This document shows positions 1 through 6,462 of a stretch of 8,899 nt of DNA, one piece after another. Within the stretch, counting starts at the first letter, position 1. Every line of letters begins with the position of its first letter. Source of the stretch: Methanobacterium sp. (GTDB taxonomy: Archaea; Methanobacteriota; Methanobacteria; Methanobacteriales; Methanobacteriaceae). Location of the stretch: positions 11,514 through 20,412 of the forward strand of contig PLTK01000053.1 in the NCBI GenBank assembly GCA_003164415.1, given 5' to 3'. Below the pieces are notes generated by a model. That model was not told the DNA's origin, did no database searches, and worked only from the letters and a program-made list of their open reading frames with translations. The position numbers and the translations under genes are program-made.

Positions 1-201
1 AAACCATATGGAGCGTTTTATGTATTTCCCCAAGTTGACAATCCATCGGAATTCATTAAGAAGGGACTAGAAAGAGGAGTTGTTATGGTTAATGGTGGAG
101 CATTTGGCATTCACGGGAAAAATCATATAAGATTATCATATGCAACATCCTATAATCAACTAGAAGAGGCTATGAACAGATTAGAATCTGTTCATATATA
201 A
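1..201 (+). CDS. PLP-dependent class I/II aminotransferase, C-terminal 66 residues (5' end outside window)
   Basis: Frame 1 is open from the first base to TAA at 199-201, so the gene enters from the left. The 66 visible residues match the C-terminal small domain of fold-type I aminotransferases. GAFYVFP is near the start, then a GGAFG segment equivalent to the usual PGxxFG, then HIRLSYA carrying the Arg that in this family binds the substrate carboxylate. A final helix of the LEEAMNRL kind closes the protein. The PLP lysine and the rest of the large domain lie outside the window, so the substrate cannot be told; aspartate/aromatic-type enzymes share these motifs. The next gene starts 23 nt downstream behind its own ribosome binding site, which suggests co-transcription. 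The visible part does not look like a duplicate of the aminotransferase at 1179. Confidence 0.88.
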   Translation, partial: KPYGAFYVFPQVDNPSEFIKKGLERGVVMVNGGAFGIHGKNHIRLSYATSYNQLEEAMNRLESVHI

Positions 202-224
202 TATAAATTCTTAAAAGGAGTTTG

Positions 225-1061
225 ATGAAATTTAAAGCAATTAAACAAGGGCTGGTTATCAAAGCTCGAGAAATGGGTATACCTTTGATCGGATTTGCCC
301 CTGTAGGAAGATGGGCTGATCCTCCAAAAAAACTTCCAAACAAGTTTACTGAGTGGATACCAGAAGAATTCTGGCCACAATCAATTTATCCTGAAGCTCA
401 AACAGTTATTGTTATTGGTCTTCCTGTTCAACTTCCAATTGTTGAAACAGCACCTTCAATTTATTACAATGAACTTTATACCATAGTCAACAATCTTCTG
501 GACAGTAAAGCATACGAAATTTCAAATTATTTAACTGAAAAGGGTTATCCTTCAATATATCTTCCAAGGGATGGTTACGGTAACATAGATATTCTTCTTA
601 AAAATCCTGTGGCATTCTTCTCCCATAAACATGCAGCTTATCTGGCGGGTTTGGGATCCTTTGGAGAAAATAATATTCTACTCACCAAGGAATATGGACC
701 AAGGGTTAGATTCACATCCATATTTACTTCTGCCACAATCGAGGGAGATCCAATCTCAGATGAAGACCTATGTACACACTGCGAAAGATGCATTAACCAG
801 TGTCCAGTAAATGCCATCCCCAAACATTTAAAACCAGATAATAATTCCCAGAAAGGTTATATACCAATTGACAAAATAGCTTGTGCAACAAGGAGTAAAA
901 TGCTCAGAAAAGATTATAAATCCCCATGTGGTATCTGTATCAAGGTCTGTCCAGTTGGAACAGATAGGAAAATATTCAATAGGGAAGATATGTCCATCTA
1001 CACAGATAACAGTAAATATAAAAAAGCATGGGATCATGTTAAAAGTTATGGTAGTCGATAA
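225..1061 (+). CDS. QueG-like (COG1600) double [4Fe-4S] cluster protein, function unknown
   Basis: A 278-residue protein resembling the N-terminal and ferredoxin-like parts of epoxyqueuosine reductase. Seen directly: a GLGSFGENNILLT segment near residues 142-154, matching the family's GLGxxGxNxLL motif. A CxxCxxCxxxCP cluster motif has Cys 183, 186, 189 and 193. The second set is Cys 220 plus CxxCxxxCP at 235, 238 and 242, giving the eight cysteines expected for two [4Fe-4S] clusters. No signal peptide is seen, so it is probably cytoplasmic. ATG at 225 is chosen because AAAAGGAG ends 4 nt before it; the in-frame TTG at 222 would be too close. QueG enzymes are usually longer (about 370-390 residues) and carry a DYH motif and a C-terminal HEAT-like part, neither of which is visible here. 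Archaea make archaeosine rather than queuosine, so a redox role on another substrate is more likely. It lies between two aminotransferase genes on the same strand. Confidence 0.8.
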   Translation: MKFKAIKQGLVIKAREMGIPLIGFAPVGRWADPPKKLPNKFTEWIPEEFWPQSIYPEAQTVIVIGLPVQLPIVETAPSIYYNELYTIVNNLLDSKAYEISNYLTEKGYPSIYLPRDGYGNIDILLKNPVAFFSHKHAAYLAGLGSFGENNILLTKEYGPRVRFTSIFTSATIEGDPISDEDLCTHCERCINQCPVNAIPKHLKPDNNSQKGYIPIDKIACATRSKMLRKDYKSPCGICIKVCPVGTDRKIFNREDMSIYTDNSKYKKAWDHVKSYGSR

Positions 1062-1119
1062 TAAGGGCATTATATAACAGAACATCCATGAAAATATTAT
1101 TGATATTAACAATTTAATC

Positions 1120-1152
1120 GATACAATATTAGAGTGTATCATATTTTTTTTT
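1120..1152 (+). terminator. Candidate hairpin plus T-run terminator
   Basis: GATACA (1120-1125) and TGTATC (1135-1140) form a perfect 6-bp inverted repeat with a 9-nt loop. A run of nine T follows at 1144-1152. It lies 58 nt after the stop of the Fe-S protein gene and before the next gene. Archaeal termination needs mainly the oligo-T run, so the T-run is the stronger part of the evidence. The stem is AT-rich and short. Confidence 0.45.
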
Positions 1153-1178
1153 GCATAATAAATTGGGAGATGGGTTAA

Positions 1179-2357
1179 ATGAATGAATTATTTGCTGATA
1201 GAATGAGTAAAGTACCAAGATCATTTGTAAGAGAAATTCTTAGGGTTACAGAGGATCCTGATATTATATCATTTGCTGGTGGACTTCCAAATCCCATTTC
1301 ATTCCCACATAAAGAAATTGCAGAATCAGCTGCAGTTGTTTTTAAAGATTCAAGCGATGAAGCTCTTCAGTACGGTTCAACAGAAGGTTATAAACCATTA
1401 AGGGATTATATTGCTAACAGATATCAAAATTCTGGTTTAGATATAAATTCTGATAATATTCTCATGATCAATGGATCACAACAGGGATTGGATTTAATTG
1501 GTAAAGTATTTCTAAACCGTAATGATACGGTACTGATTGAAAGACCGACTTATCTGGCTGCCATACAATCCTTTGGTTTGTACGAACCCAAATTTGTTTC
1601 AATACCCCTATTAGAAGATGGTGTAGATCTAGAAGTGCTTGAAGATATGGTGGAGTCATTAAATCCTAAGCTTTTCTACTCTATACCAAATTTCCAGAAC
1701 CCCACAGGGATAACTTACTCAAAAAATAAACGGGAGAAAATTGGAGATATATTCAATGAAAATAAAACTCTTTTAGTTGAAGATAATCCCTACGGTGAAA
1801 TAAGATTTATAGGAGAAGATCTACCCCCTATTAAATATTATATTGAAAAATCTGTGCTTCTTGGTTCCTTCTCAAAAATTGTTTCACCTGGTATGAGGCT
1901 TGGATGGATTGTTGCAGGTAAAGAAATTATGAATCATCTTATAACAGCAAAACAAGCATCGGATCTGCATTCAAACTATTTAACACAGATGATAATACAC
2001 CGCTACCTAATGGGATATGATGTAGAAAACCATATCCAGCATATAAGGAATATGTATCGGATACAAAGGGATTGTATGGTGAATATGATCAAAAAATACT
2101 TCCCCTCCGATGTCAAATACACCAAACCCGAAGGCGGTATGTTTTTATGGGTAACCCTACCAGATGGCATGTCTTCAATGGAGCTCTTTGAAATTGCAAT
2201 AAAAGAGAACGTTGCATTTGTACCCGGTGAAGCATTCTATTCAAATAATCCTGAAACCAATACATTACGATTAAACTTCTCCAATTCTAATGAACAAAAG
2301 ATAGAAGAAGGTATAAAAAGATTGGGTCATGCCATAGAATATTTAAAACGAATATAA
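1179..2357 (+). CDS. PLP-dependent aminotransferase, 2-aminoadipate/aromatic type (ARO8/LysN-like)
   Basis: Complete 392-residue class I/II aminotransferase of the family that includes 2-aminoadipate and aromatic aminotransferases (COG1167, without the GntR domain of MocR regulators). Visible motifs in order: SFAGGLPNP at 31-39, typical of this subfamily; QYGSTEG at 64-70; NPTG at 174-177; Asp202 and Tyr205 of EDNPYGE, which contact the PLP pyridine ring; SFSK at 230-233 with Lys233 as the Schiff-base lysine; Arg240 in PGMRLGW for the PLP phosphate; and Arg364 in LRLNFS for the substrate carboxylate. Length is normal and no key residue is missing. ATG at 1179 follows a purine-rich GGGAGATGGG at 1165-1174 that can serve as a Shine-Dalgarno sequence. 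The likely role is an amino acid transamination step; the exact substrate (aminoadipate, aromatic, branched-chain) cannot be read from sequence. A possible terminator separates it from the upstream gene, so it may have its own promoter. Confidence 0.93.
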   Translation: MNELFADRMSKVPRSFVREILRVTEDPDIISFAGGLPNPISFPHKEIAESAAVVFKDSSDEALQYGSTEGYKPLRDYIANRYQNSGLDINSDNILMINGSQQGLDLIGKVFLNRNDTVLIERPTYLAAIQSFGLYEPKFVSIPLLEDGVDLEVLEDMVESLNPKLFYSIPNFQNPTGITYSKNKREKIGDIFNENKTLLVEDNPYGEIRFIGEDLPPIKYYIEKSVLLGSFSKIVSPGMRLGWIVAGKEIMNHLITAKQASDLHSNYLTQMIIHRYLMGYDVENHIQHIRNMYRIQRDCMVNMIKKYFPSDVKYTKPEGGMFLWVTLPDGMSSMELFEIAIKENVAFVPGEAFYSNNPETNTLRLNFSNSNEQKIEEGIKRLGHAIEYLKRI

Positions 2358-2364
2358 TAATCAA

Positions 2365-2387
2365 ATAATTTTAAAGGTTCAAATTAT
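2365..2387. other. Short AT-only inverted repeat between convergent genes
   Basis: ATAATTT at 2365-2371 and AAATTAT at 2381-2387 form a 7-bp perfect inverted repeat with a 9-nt spacer. It sits in the 54-nt gap between the convergent aminotransferase and glycosylase genes, where a terminator is expected. There is no clear T-run on either strand and the repeat is entirely A/T, so chance is a serious alternative. Confidence 0.22.
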
Positions 2388-2411
2388 AGAAAACTTAGGT
2401 TAACAATATTC

Positions 2412-3311
2412 TTAACAAACATTTCTCAAATAATATTCCCAGTAACCTTTATAATCCCCATATCCCTCTTCTATTCTCCTAAGATCGGATTCTTGAATTT
2501 TTGGACCATAAACTTTCTCAGCACATCTTATGAGCATTTCACTACTTCCAGAAAGCTCATCCATCCTGCCAAGTCCCCTTATAAGTTCTAAATGGGCAGA
2601 CCATTCACCTATACCCTTTATGTTTAGCAGCCAATTTTTAACTTCTTCAATAGGGGCTTTTCTTAAAAAGTCCTCATCAACATCTGCAAATGATTCTGAA
2701 ACATTGAAGAGATATTCTGATTTTCTACTATTTTTAAGAATAGAAGTAAGTTTTTCTAATCCCAAATCCTGGATCTGATCAGCAGAGGGAAATGTCCAAT
2801 AATCAACATCTTCAATGGTTATTCTATCACCAACAGATCGTGTCAATCTCTCTTTTATTGTATGAGCTGCTTTCATTGAGATTCTCTGACTTAAAACAGC
2901 CCATCCAGCACCTTCAAATGGGGTTAAAAATTTAACTTGATGTAACCCATAAAGTTTATTTATAACAGACTTAAAAGCATTATCTTCCAAGCCAAGACTA
3001 TAAAATGATTTTAGATCATCATCTAAACTCAGATAAAATGTTATTCTATCTAATAATTCTGTTTTAATATCATCTTTTATGGTTTTATTAGAAAAAAAAG
3101 TATATGATAAAACGGGTTTTTCAATGGTTCCTTGATCTGTGAGTTTAAAGCCCAATGTATGATCCTTTATATAAACCGCTTTGGTAAAGGATTGTTCATT
3201 TAATAGTTGTTCACCCTTAGATGGTGTGAACATATTCATAAAATTAATAGATTTAGAAAAATCGAATGGTGAAGTTGGAAAAATTTTTCCTTGAATAGTT
3301 TTAACCTTCAT
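2412..3311 (-). CDS. AlkA-like HhH-GPD DNA glycosylase homologue lacking the usual catalytic Asp
   Basis: A 299-residue protein of the HhH-GPD base-excision repair superfamily, closest in plan to 3-methyladenine DNA glycosylase II (AlkA, about 280-295 residues). The N-terminal ~105 residues resemble an AlkA-type N domain. A glycosylase core follows with an AVLSQRIS segment (residues 138-145, usually LSQQ) and a helix-hairpin-helix LLNIKGIGEWSA at 228-239. GRMDELSGSSEML comes next. In AlkA, OGG1 and EndoIII the catalytic Asp lies in this last segment, three residues before a hydrophobic residue; here that position is Ser257, preceded by Ser256 and followed by Glu258. The homologue may therefore be inactive, altered in mechanism, or a DNA-binding protein. 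ATG at 3311 is chosen because GGTGG (3317-3321) lies 5 nt upstream; an upstream in-frame TTG (3323) and GTG are less likely. The start is 26 nt after the 3' end of tRNA-Ser on the same strand. Confidence 0.85.
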   Translation of the reverse strand: MKVKTIQGKIFPTSPFDFSKSINFMNMFTPSKGEQLLNEQSFTKAVYIKDHTLGFKLTDQGTIEKPVLSYTFFSNKTIKDDIKTELLDRITFYLSLDDDLKSFYSLGLEDNAFKSVINKLYGLHQVKFLTPFEGAGWAVLSQRISMKAAHTIKERLTRSVGDRITIEDVDYWTFPSADQIQDLGLEKLTSILKNSRKSEYLFNVSESFADVDEDFLRKAPIEEVKNWLLNIKGIGEWSAHLELIRGLGRMDELSGSSEMLIRCAEKVYGPKIQESDLRRIEEGYGDYKGYWEYYLRNVC

Positions 3312-3328
3312 TATTTCCACCAAAGGTT

Positions 3329-3337
3329 ATATTTAAG
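3329..3337 (-). promoter_or_regulatory. Candidate TATA box directly after tRNA-Ser, for the glycosylase gene
   Basis: On the minus strand CTTAAATATA begins immediately after the tRNA discriminator base. The TTAAATATA core is a fair archaeal TATA element. Its centre is about 22 nt upstream of the ATG at 3311, so it would give a transcript with almost no leader, which fits poorly with the GGTGG ribosome binding site. Read-through from the RNA genes upstream is the alternative. Confidence 0.3.
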
Positions 3338-3422
3338 CGCCGGGGCCGGGATTTGAACCCGGGTGATCCAAAGGATCAGTGGATTAGCAGTCCACCGCCG
3401 TACCAGGCTGGGCCACCCCGAC
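3338..3422 (-). tRNA. tRNA-Ser (anticodon GCU)
   Basis: An 85-nt class II tRNA folds by eye. The 7-bp acceptor stem pairs GTCGGGG with CCCCGGC and leaves discriminator G, which is standard for tRNA-Ser. The anticodon arm is GTGGA-CTGCTAA-TCCAC with anticodon GCT, reading AGU/AGC. The long variable arm is a 6-bp stem, TGATCC-TTT-GGATCA, as expected for serine. The T arm is CCGGG-TTCAAAT-CCCGG. No intron is present and the CCA end is not encoded. It lies 159 nt downstream of the SRP RNA gene on the same strand and just upstream of the glycosylase gene. Confidence 0.97.
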
Positions 3423-3464
3423 ATAATACTTACAAATTATCTACAAAAAATTGTTGAAACTATG

Positions 3465-3474
3465 TTAATATAAT
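3465..3474 (-). promoter_or_regulatory. Candidate TATA box for tRNA-Ser
   Basis: ATTATATTAA read on the minus strand resembles the archaeal box A. Its centre predicts a start near 3444, giving a tRNA precursor with a 5' leader of roughly 20 nt for RNase P. The region is AT-rich, so this is a placement guess; co-transcription with the SRP RNA gene is also possible. Confidence 0.35.
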
Positions 3475-3581
3475 CCAAATAAAATACTACGTATTCAAAT
3501 CATTTATCAACCATGGTTTAAAAGCTTTTGGAATTTTATTTAATGGGCTCTATGAATATTAATTTAAATGGGCATGTTCGA

Positions 3582-3880
<299 letters not shown>

Positions 3881-3895
3881 AATCTTTATGTTTAT

Positions 3896-3906
3896 TAGTA
3901 TTTGAA
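3896..3906 (-). promoter_or_regulatory. Candidate TATA box of the SRP RNA gene
   Basis: TTCAAATACTA on the minus strand lies about 20-25 nt upstream of the inferred RNA 5' end at 3880. It is an imperfect box A and the spacing is slightly short, so either the box or the exact start may be off by a few bases. The 140-nt gap to 4021 also holds the divergent promoter of the phosphate permease gene. Confidence 0.33.
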
Positions 3907-3989
3907 CCTTGTGATCGATCCGTAAATAAATCTTAAAAATAATTATTTAAATAGAATTTTATTCAAAATTAGTGGTTAAAACCAAAAAT

Positions 3990-3999
3990 ATTTTTATAT
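3990..3999 (+). promoter_or_regulatory. TATA box of the phosphate permease gene, predicting a leaderless mRNA
   Basis: ATTTTTATAT is a good archaeal TATA box, preceded by an A-rich CAAAAAT that could act as the TFB recognition element. Its centre is about 26 nt before the ATG at 4021, so transcription should begin at or within a few bases of the start codon. No Shine-Dalgarno sequence is present before that ATG, which agrees with leaderless translation. Confidence 0.55.
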
Positions 4000-4020
4000 T
4001 TCGCAATATAAGATATAATT

Positions 4021-5004
4021 ATGAATTGGATACTGATTATCGGTATTATAACTGCCATGTACATGGCTTTCAACATAGCCGCCAACGATATAGGAAATTC
4101 CATGGGCACTGCCGTAGGGAGTGGAGCCCTCACAATGAGAAAAGCTCTCATGCTAGGTGCTTTATTTGAATTTTTAGGCGCTTTATTTCTTGGTAGTACA
4201 GTTATAAAGACTGTTGGAAGTGGAATTGTACCTATCGAGTTTATGACTGGACTGGGAGCATTTATAATAACAGTATCTGCAGGTATATGGATCACCATTA
4301 CAATACTAAAGAAAATACCAATATCTGGTTCTGATGCAATAGTGAGCTCTGTTATTGGTTATGGACTTGTATATGCCGGTTTCAACCATCTACAATGGAC
4401 AACAATTGGTTATATTATGGCTAGCTGGGTTGTTTCCCCTTTAATAGGAATTGCATCGGGTTATCTGGCTTACTATGTATTGAAAAGGGGTTATCTTAAC
4501 AAGATCGAAAACAATATAGGAGCACAGGATCGTACAGAAAAGGTATTTTCCTACTTTCAAATTGGAAGTTCATCCTTCGCAGCTCTTGGTGTTGGTGCCA
4601 TAGATATTGCAGCTGCCACGGGAGTTTTATACGTCACAGTTGGTCCGAGCCTTGGGTTTTCCATTAAATTTCTAGGTGCAATAGCACTGGTACTAGGTAT
4701 TTTAATTGCAGGAAACAGAATAACAGGAACAATAGGAAGGCGAATAACTGAATTGGTACCTACTAGAGGGTTTTCAGCGCAAATTTCGGCTGGAAGTATC
4801 ACCATACTTTTTGCTTCAATGGGATTACCAATATCACCAACCCAAACCCTTGTTGGTTCCGTTATAGGAGTTGGTATGGCCAGGGGCACAGCTACTGTTA
4901 AACTAGATGTTATAAAACATATTGCAACAACTTGGATTATAACTATTCCAGCGTGTATAGCAATATCTGGATCTCTGTACTTCATAATAACTGCATTAAT
5001 CTGA
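4021..5004 (+). CDS. pit: PiT-family inorganic phosphate permease
   Basis: A 327-residue, very hydrophobic membrane protein of the phosphate transporter family (PHO-4/PiT), which takes up phosphate with a cation. The two inverted halves of the family are visible. The first has AANDIGNS (residues 20-27, the GANDVANA signature) and KIPISGSDA (98-106). After a polar loop near 152-175, the second has GAID (182-185) and GLPISPTQT (258-266), followed by VGSVIGVGMARG. The second signature reads GAID where many family members have GxND, so one of the two conserved Asn residues is replaced. The length fits the short archaeal members, which lack the large central loop of bacterial Pit. The start at 4021 is supported by the upstream TATA spacing and the normal N terminus. 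No PhoU-like partner gene lies beside it; the adjacent genes belong to other pathways. Confidence 0.92.
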   Translation: MNWILIIGIITAMYMAFNIAANDIGNSMGTAVGSGALTMRKALMLGALFEFLGALFLGSTVIKTVGSGIVPIEFMTGLGAFIITVSAGIWITITILKKIPISGSDAIVSSVIGYGLVYAGFNHLQWTTIGYIMASWVVSPLIGIASGYLAYYVLKRGYLNKIENNIGAQDRTEKVFSYFQIGSSSFAALGVGAIDIAAATGVLYVTVGPSLGFSIKFLGAIALVLGILIAGNRITGTIGRRITELVPTRGFSAQISAGSITILFASMGLPISPTQTLVGSVIGVGMARGTATVKLDVIKHIATTWIITIPACIAISGSLYFIITALI

Positions 5005-5025
5005 AAGTTTTAGATAGGTGATTAC

Positions 5026-5085
5026 TGATAATATGTGGAATTATATGGTATAAAAACTCATTATTATCAATATTTTATCGTTTTT
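5026..5085 (+). terminator. Inverted repeat with short T-run after the phosphate permease gene
   Basis: TGATAATA (5026-5033) and TATTATCA (5062-5069) are perfect 8-bp inverted arms separated by 28 nt; a T5 run follows at 5081-5085. The position, about 20 nt after the permease stop, fits a terminator, but the long spacer and AT-only composition weaken this. It could equally be an operator pair upstream of fprA, or chance. Confidence 0.28.
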
Positions 5086-5138
5086 AATTAATTTAAGTAA
5101 TATAAATCTTCCATTACAAATTCAACGAAATTATTTTA

Positions 5139-5152
5139 CCAAAAAATATATA
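5139..5152 (+). promoter_or_regulatory. Candidate BRE/TATA promoter of fprA
   Basis: CCAAAAAATATATA matches an A-rich TFB recognition element followed by a TATA box. The expected start about 25 nt downstream (near 5173) would leave a leader of roughly 35 nt carrying the Shine-Dalgarno GAGGTG at 5196-5201. The rest of the 203-nt gap from 5005 to 5207 holds only AT-rich DNA, a second weaker TATA-like TATAAATC at 5101-5108, and the inverted repeat described separately. Confidence 0.5.
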
Positions 5153-5207
5153 GAATGTATTAATTAATATTAAATAGAAGTTATCTTTTTACTTTGAGGT
5201 GTGAAAA

Positions 5208-6428
5208 ATGAAAGCCGATGCAATAAAAATAACAGATAATGTTTACTGGGTTGGAGTTTTGGATTGGGATATACGTGATTATCACGGATATACACTTAAT
5301 GGAACAACTTACAATGCGTATTTAGTTTTCGGGGATAAAGTAGCACTTATTGATAATACATATCCTGGAACTTCTGCTCAAATGTGGGGTAGAATCAGAG
5401 ATGCTTTTGAAAAGGAGAATAGAGAGCTCAAGCTGGATATAATAATCCAGAATCATGTGGAAAAAGATCATAGCGGTGCACTTGGTGAAATATGCAAAAA
5501 ATTCCCTGAAGCACCGGTTTATTGTACTGCAGCAGCAGTTAAGGGGTTAAAAATGCATTATTCCTCCTTAGATAATGTAGATTTCAGGATTGTTAAGACT
5601 GGTGAGACTCTTGACCTTGGTGGAAAACAACTGGTATTTCTGGAAGCACAGATGTTACACTGGCCCGACAGCATGTTCACACTACTACTTGAAGATGGCA
5701 TACTATTTTCAAATGATGCGTTTGGTCAGCACCTCTGTTTGAAGGATCGTTATGATAGTGATATTCCAGAAAATGTACTTATGGGTGCTGCAGCCAAGTT
5801 TTATGCCAACTTACTCACACCACTTTCGGGTCTTGTACTCAACAAATTCAAACAAGTAACTAGCTTGGAGTTACTTGATAAAATAACGATGATTGCACCA
5901 TCACATGGTATGATCTGGACAGACCCTATGAAGATAATAGATGCCTACACTAGATGGGCCACAGGGAAATGTGATGATAAGGTGACAATTATATACGATA
6001 CAATGCATGGATCAACACAATTGATGGCACAGGCATTGGCAGAAGGAATTATGAGTCAAGATGTGGATGTTAAAATGCATTTCCTACATTCAGATGAACG
6101 TAGTAACATTGTAACTGATATTTTAGATAGTAAAGCAGTTTTATTAGGGGTTCCTACAATGTTCAATCAGATCTATCCAAGCATGGGTGATCTTATATTT
6201 TATCTCAGGGGTCTAAATTTCGGCAAGACAGGCATCAAACGTAAAGCTGTGACCTTCGGATCTAAGGGATGGAGCGGTGAAGCACCAAAAATACTTGCAG
6301 AAGAACTTGAAAAATGCGGGTTTGAAGTAAACGAGCAGATTAAAGTGAATTACGTACCAACTGAAGAAGAATTAGAAGAATGTTATAAAATTGGTTCAAA
6401 GTTAGCATTAGAGATCATAGATTTATGA
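5208..6428 (+). CDS. fprA: F420H2 oxidase, flavodiiron protein FprA
   Basis: A 406-residue cytoplasmic flavodiiron protein. In methanogens FprA oxidises reduced coenzyme F420 and reduces O2 to water, protecting anaerobic metabolism. The N-terminal metallo-beta-lactamase-like domain (about 1-250) has all expected iron ligands: His83, Glu85 and Asp87 in HVEKDHSG, His151 in HWPD, Asp170 in SNDAFGQH and His233 in PSHGMIW. The C-terminal flavodoxin domain (about 258-400) starts with IIYDTMHGST, the FMN phosphate-binding loop, and contains the GVPTMFNQ and TFGSKGWSGEAP flavin-contact segments. There is no extra rubredoxin domain, as is normal for methanogen enzymes, and the length is typical. ATG at 5208 follows GAGGTG with 6-nt spacing. 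A small unknown gene follows 34 nt downstream with a strong ribosome binding site and no visible terminator between them, so the two are probably one operon. Confidence 0.96.
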   Translation: MKADAIKITDNVYWVGVLDWDIRDYHGYTLNGTTYNAYLVFGDKVALIDNTYPGTSAQMWGRIRDAFEKENRELKLDIIIQNHVEKDHSGALGEICKKFPEAPVYCTAAAVKGLKMHYSSLDNVDFRIVKTGETLDLGGKQLVFLEAQMLHWPDSMFTLLLEDGILFSNDAFGQHLCLKDRYDSDIPENVLMGAAAKFYANLLTPLSGLVLNKFKQVTSLELLDKITMIAPSHGMIWTDPMKIIDAYTRWATGKCDDKVTIIYDTMHGSTQLMAQALAEGIMSQDVDVKMHFLHSDERSNIVTDILDSKAVLLGVPTMFNQIYPSMGDLIFYLRGLNFGKTGIKRKAVTFGSKGWSGEAPKILAEELEKCGFEVNEQIKVNYVPTEEELEECYKIGSKLALEIIDL

Positions 6429-6462
6429 TTATTGGAAAATATATTAAAATAGGAGGTTTAAC

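Noticed and set aside
222..224. TTG as start of the Fe-S protein
   Set aside because: It lies 1 nt after GGAG, too close for use; ATG at 225 has workable spacing.
828..1142. 104-codon open frame antisense to the Fe-S protein gene
   Set aside because: Shadow of the 225-1061 gene, whose eight cysteines and family motifs make the plus-strand frame the real one.
4557..4985. 142-codon open frame antisense to the phosphate permease gene
   Set aside because: Opposite-strand shadow of a membrane protein gene; hydrophobic codons often leave the reverse frame open. No start signals seen.
5164..5173. TTAATATTAA palindrome near the predicted fprA transcription start
   Set aside because: All A/T in a region with many similar strings; too easily formed by chance to call an operator.
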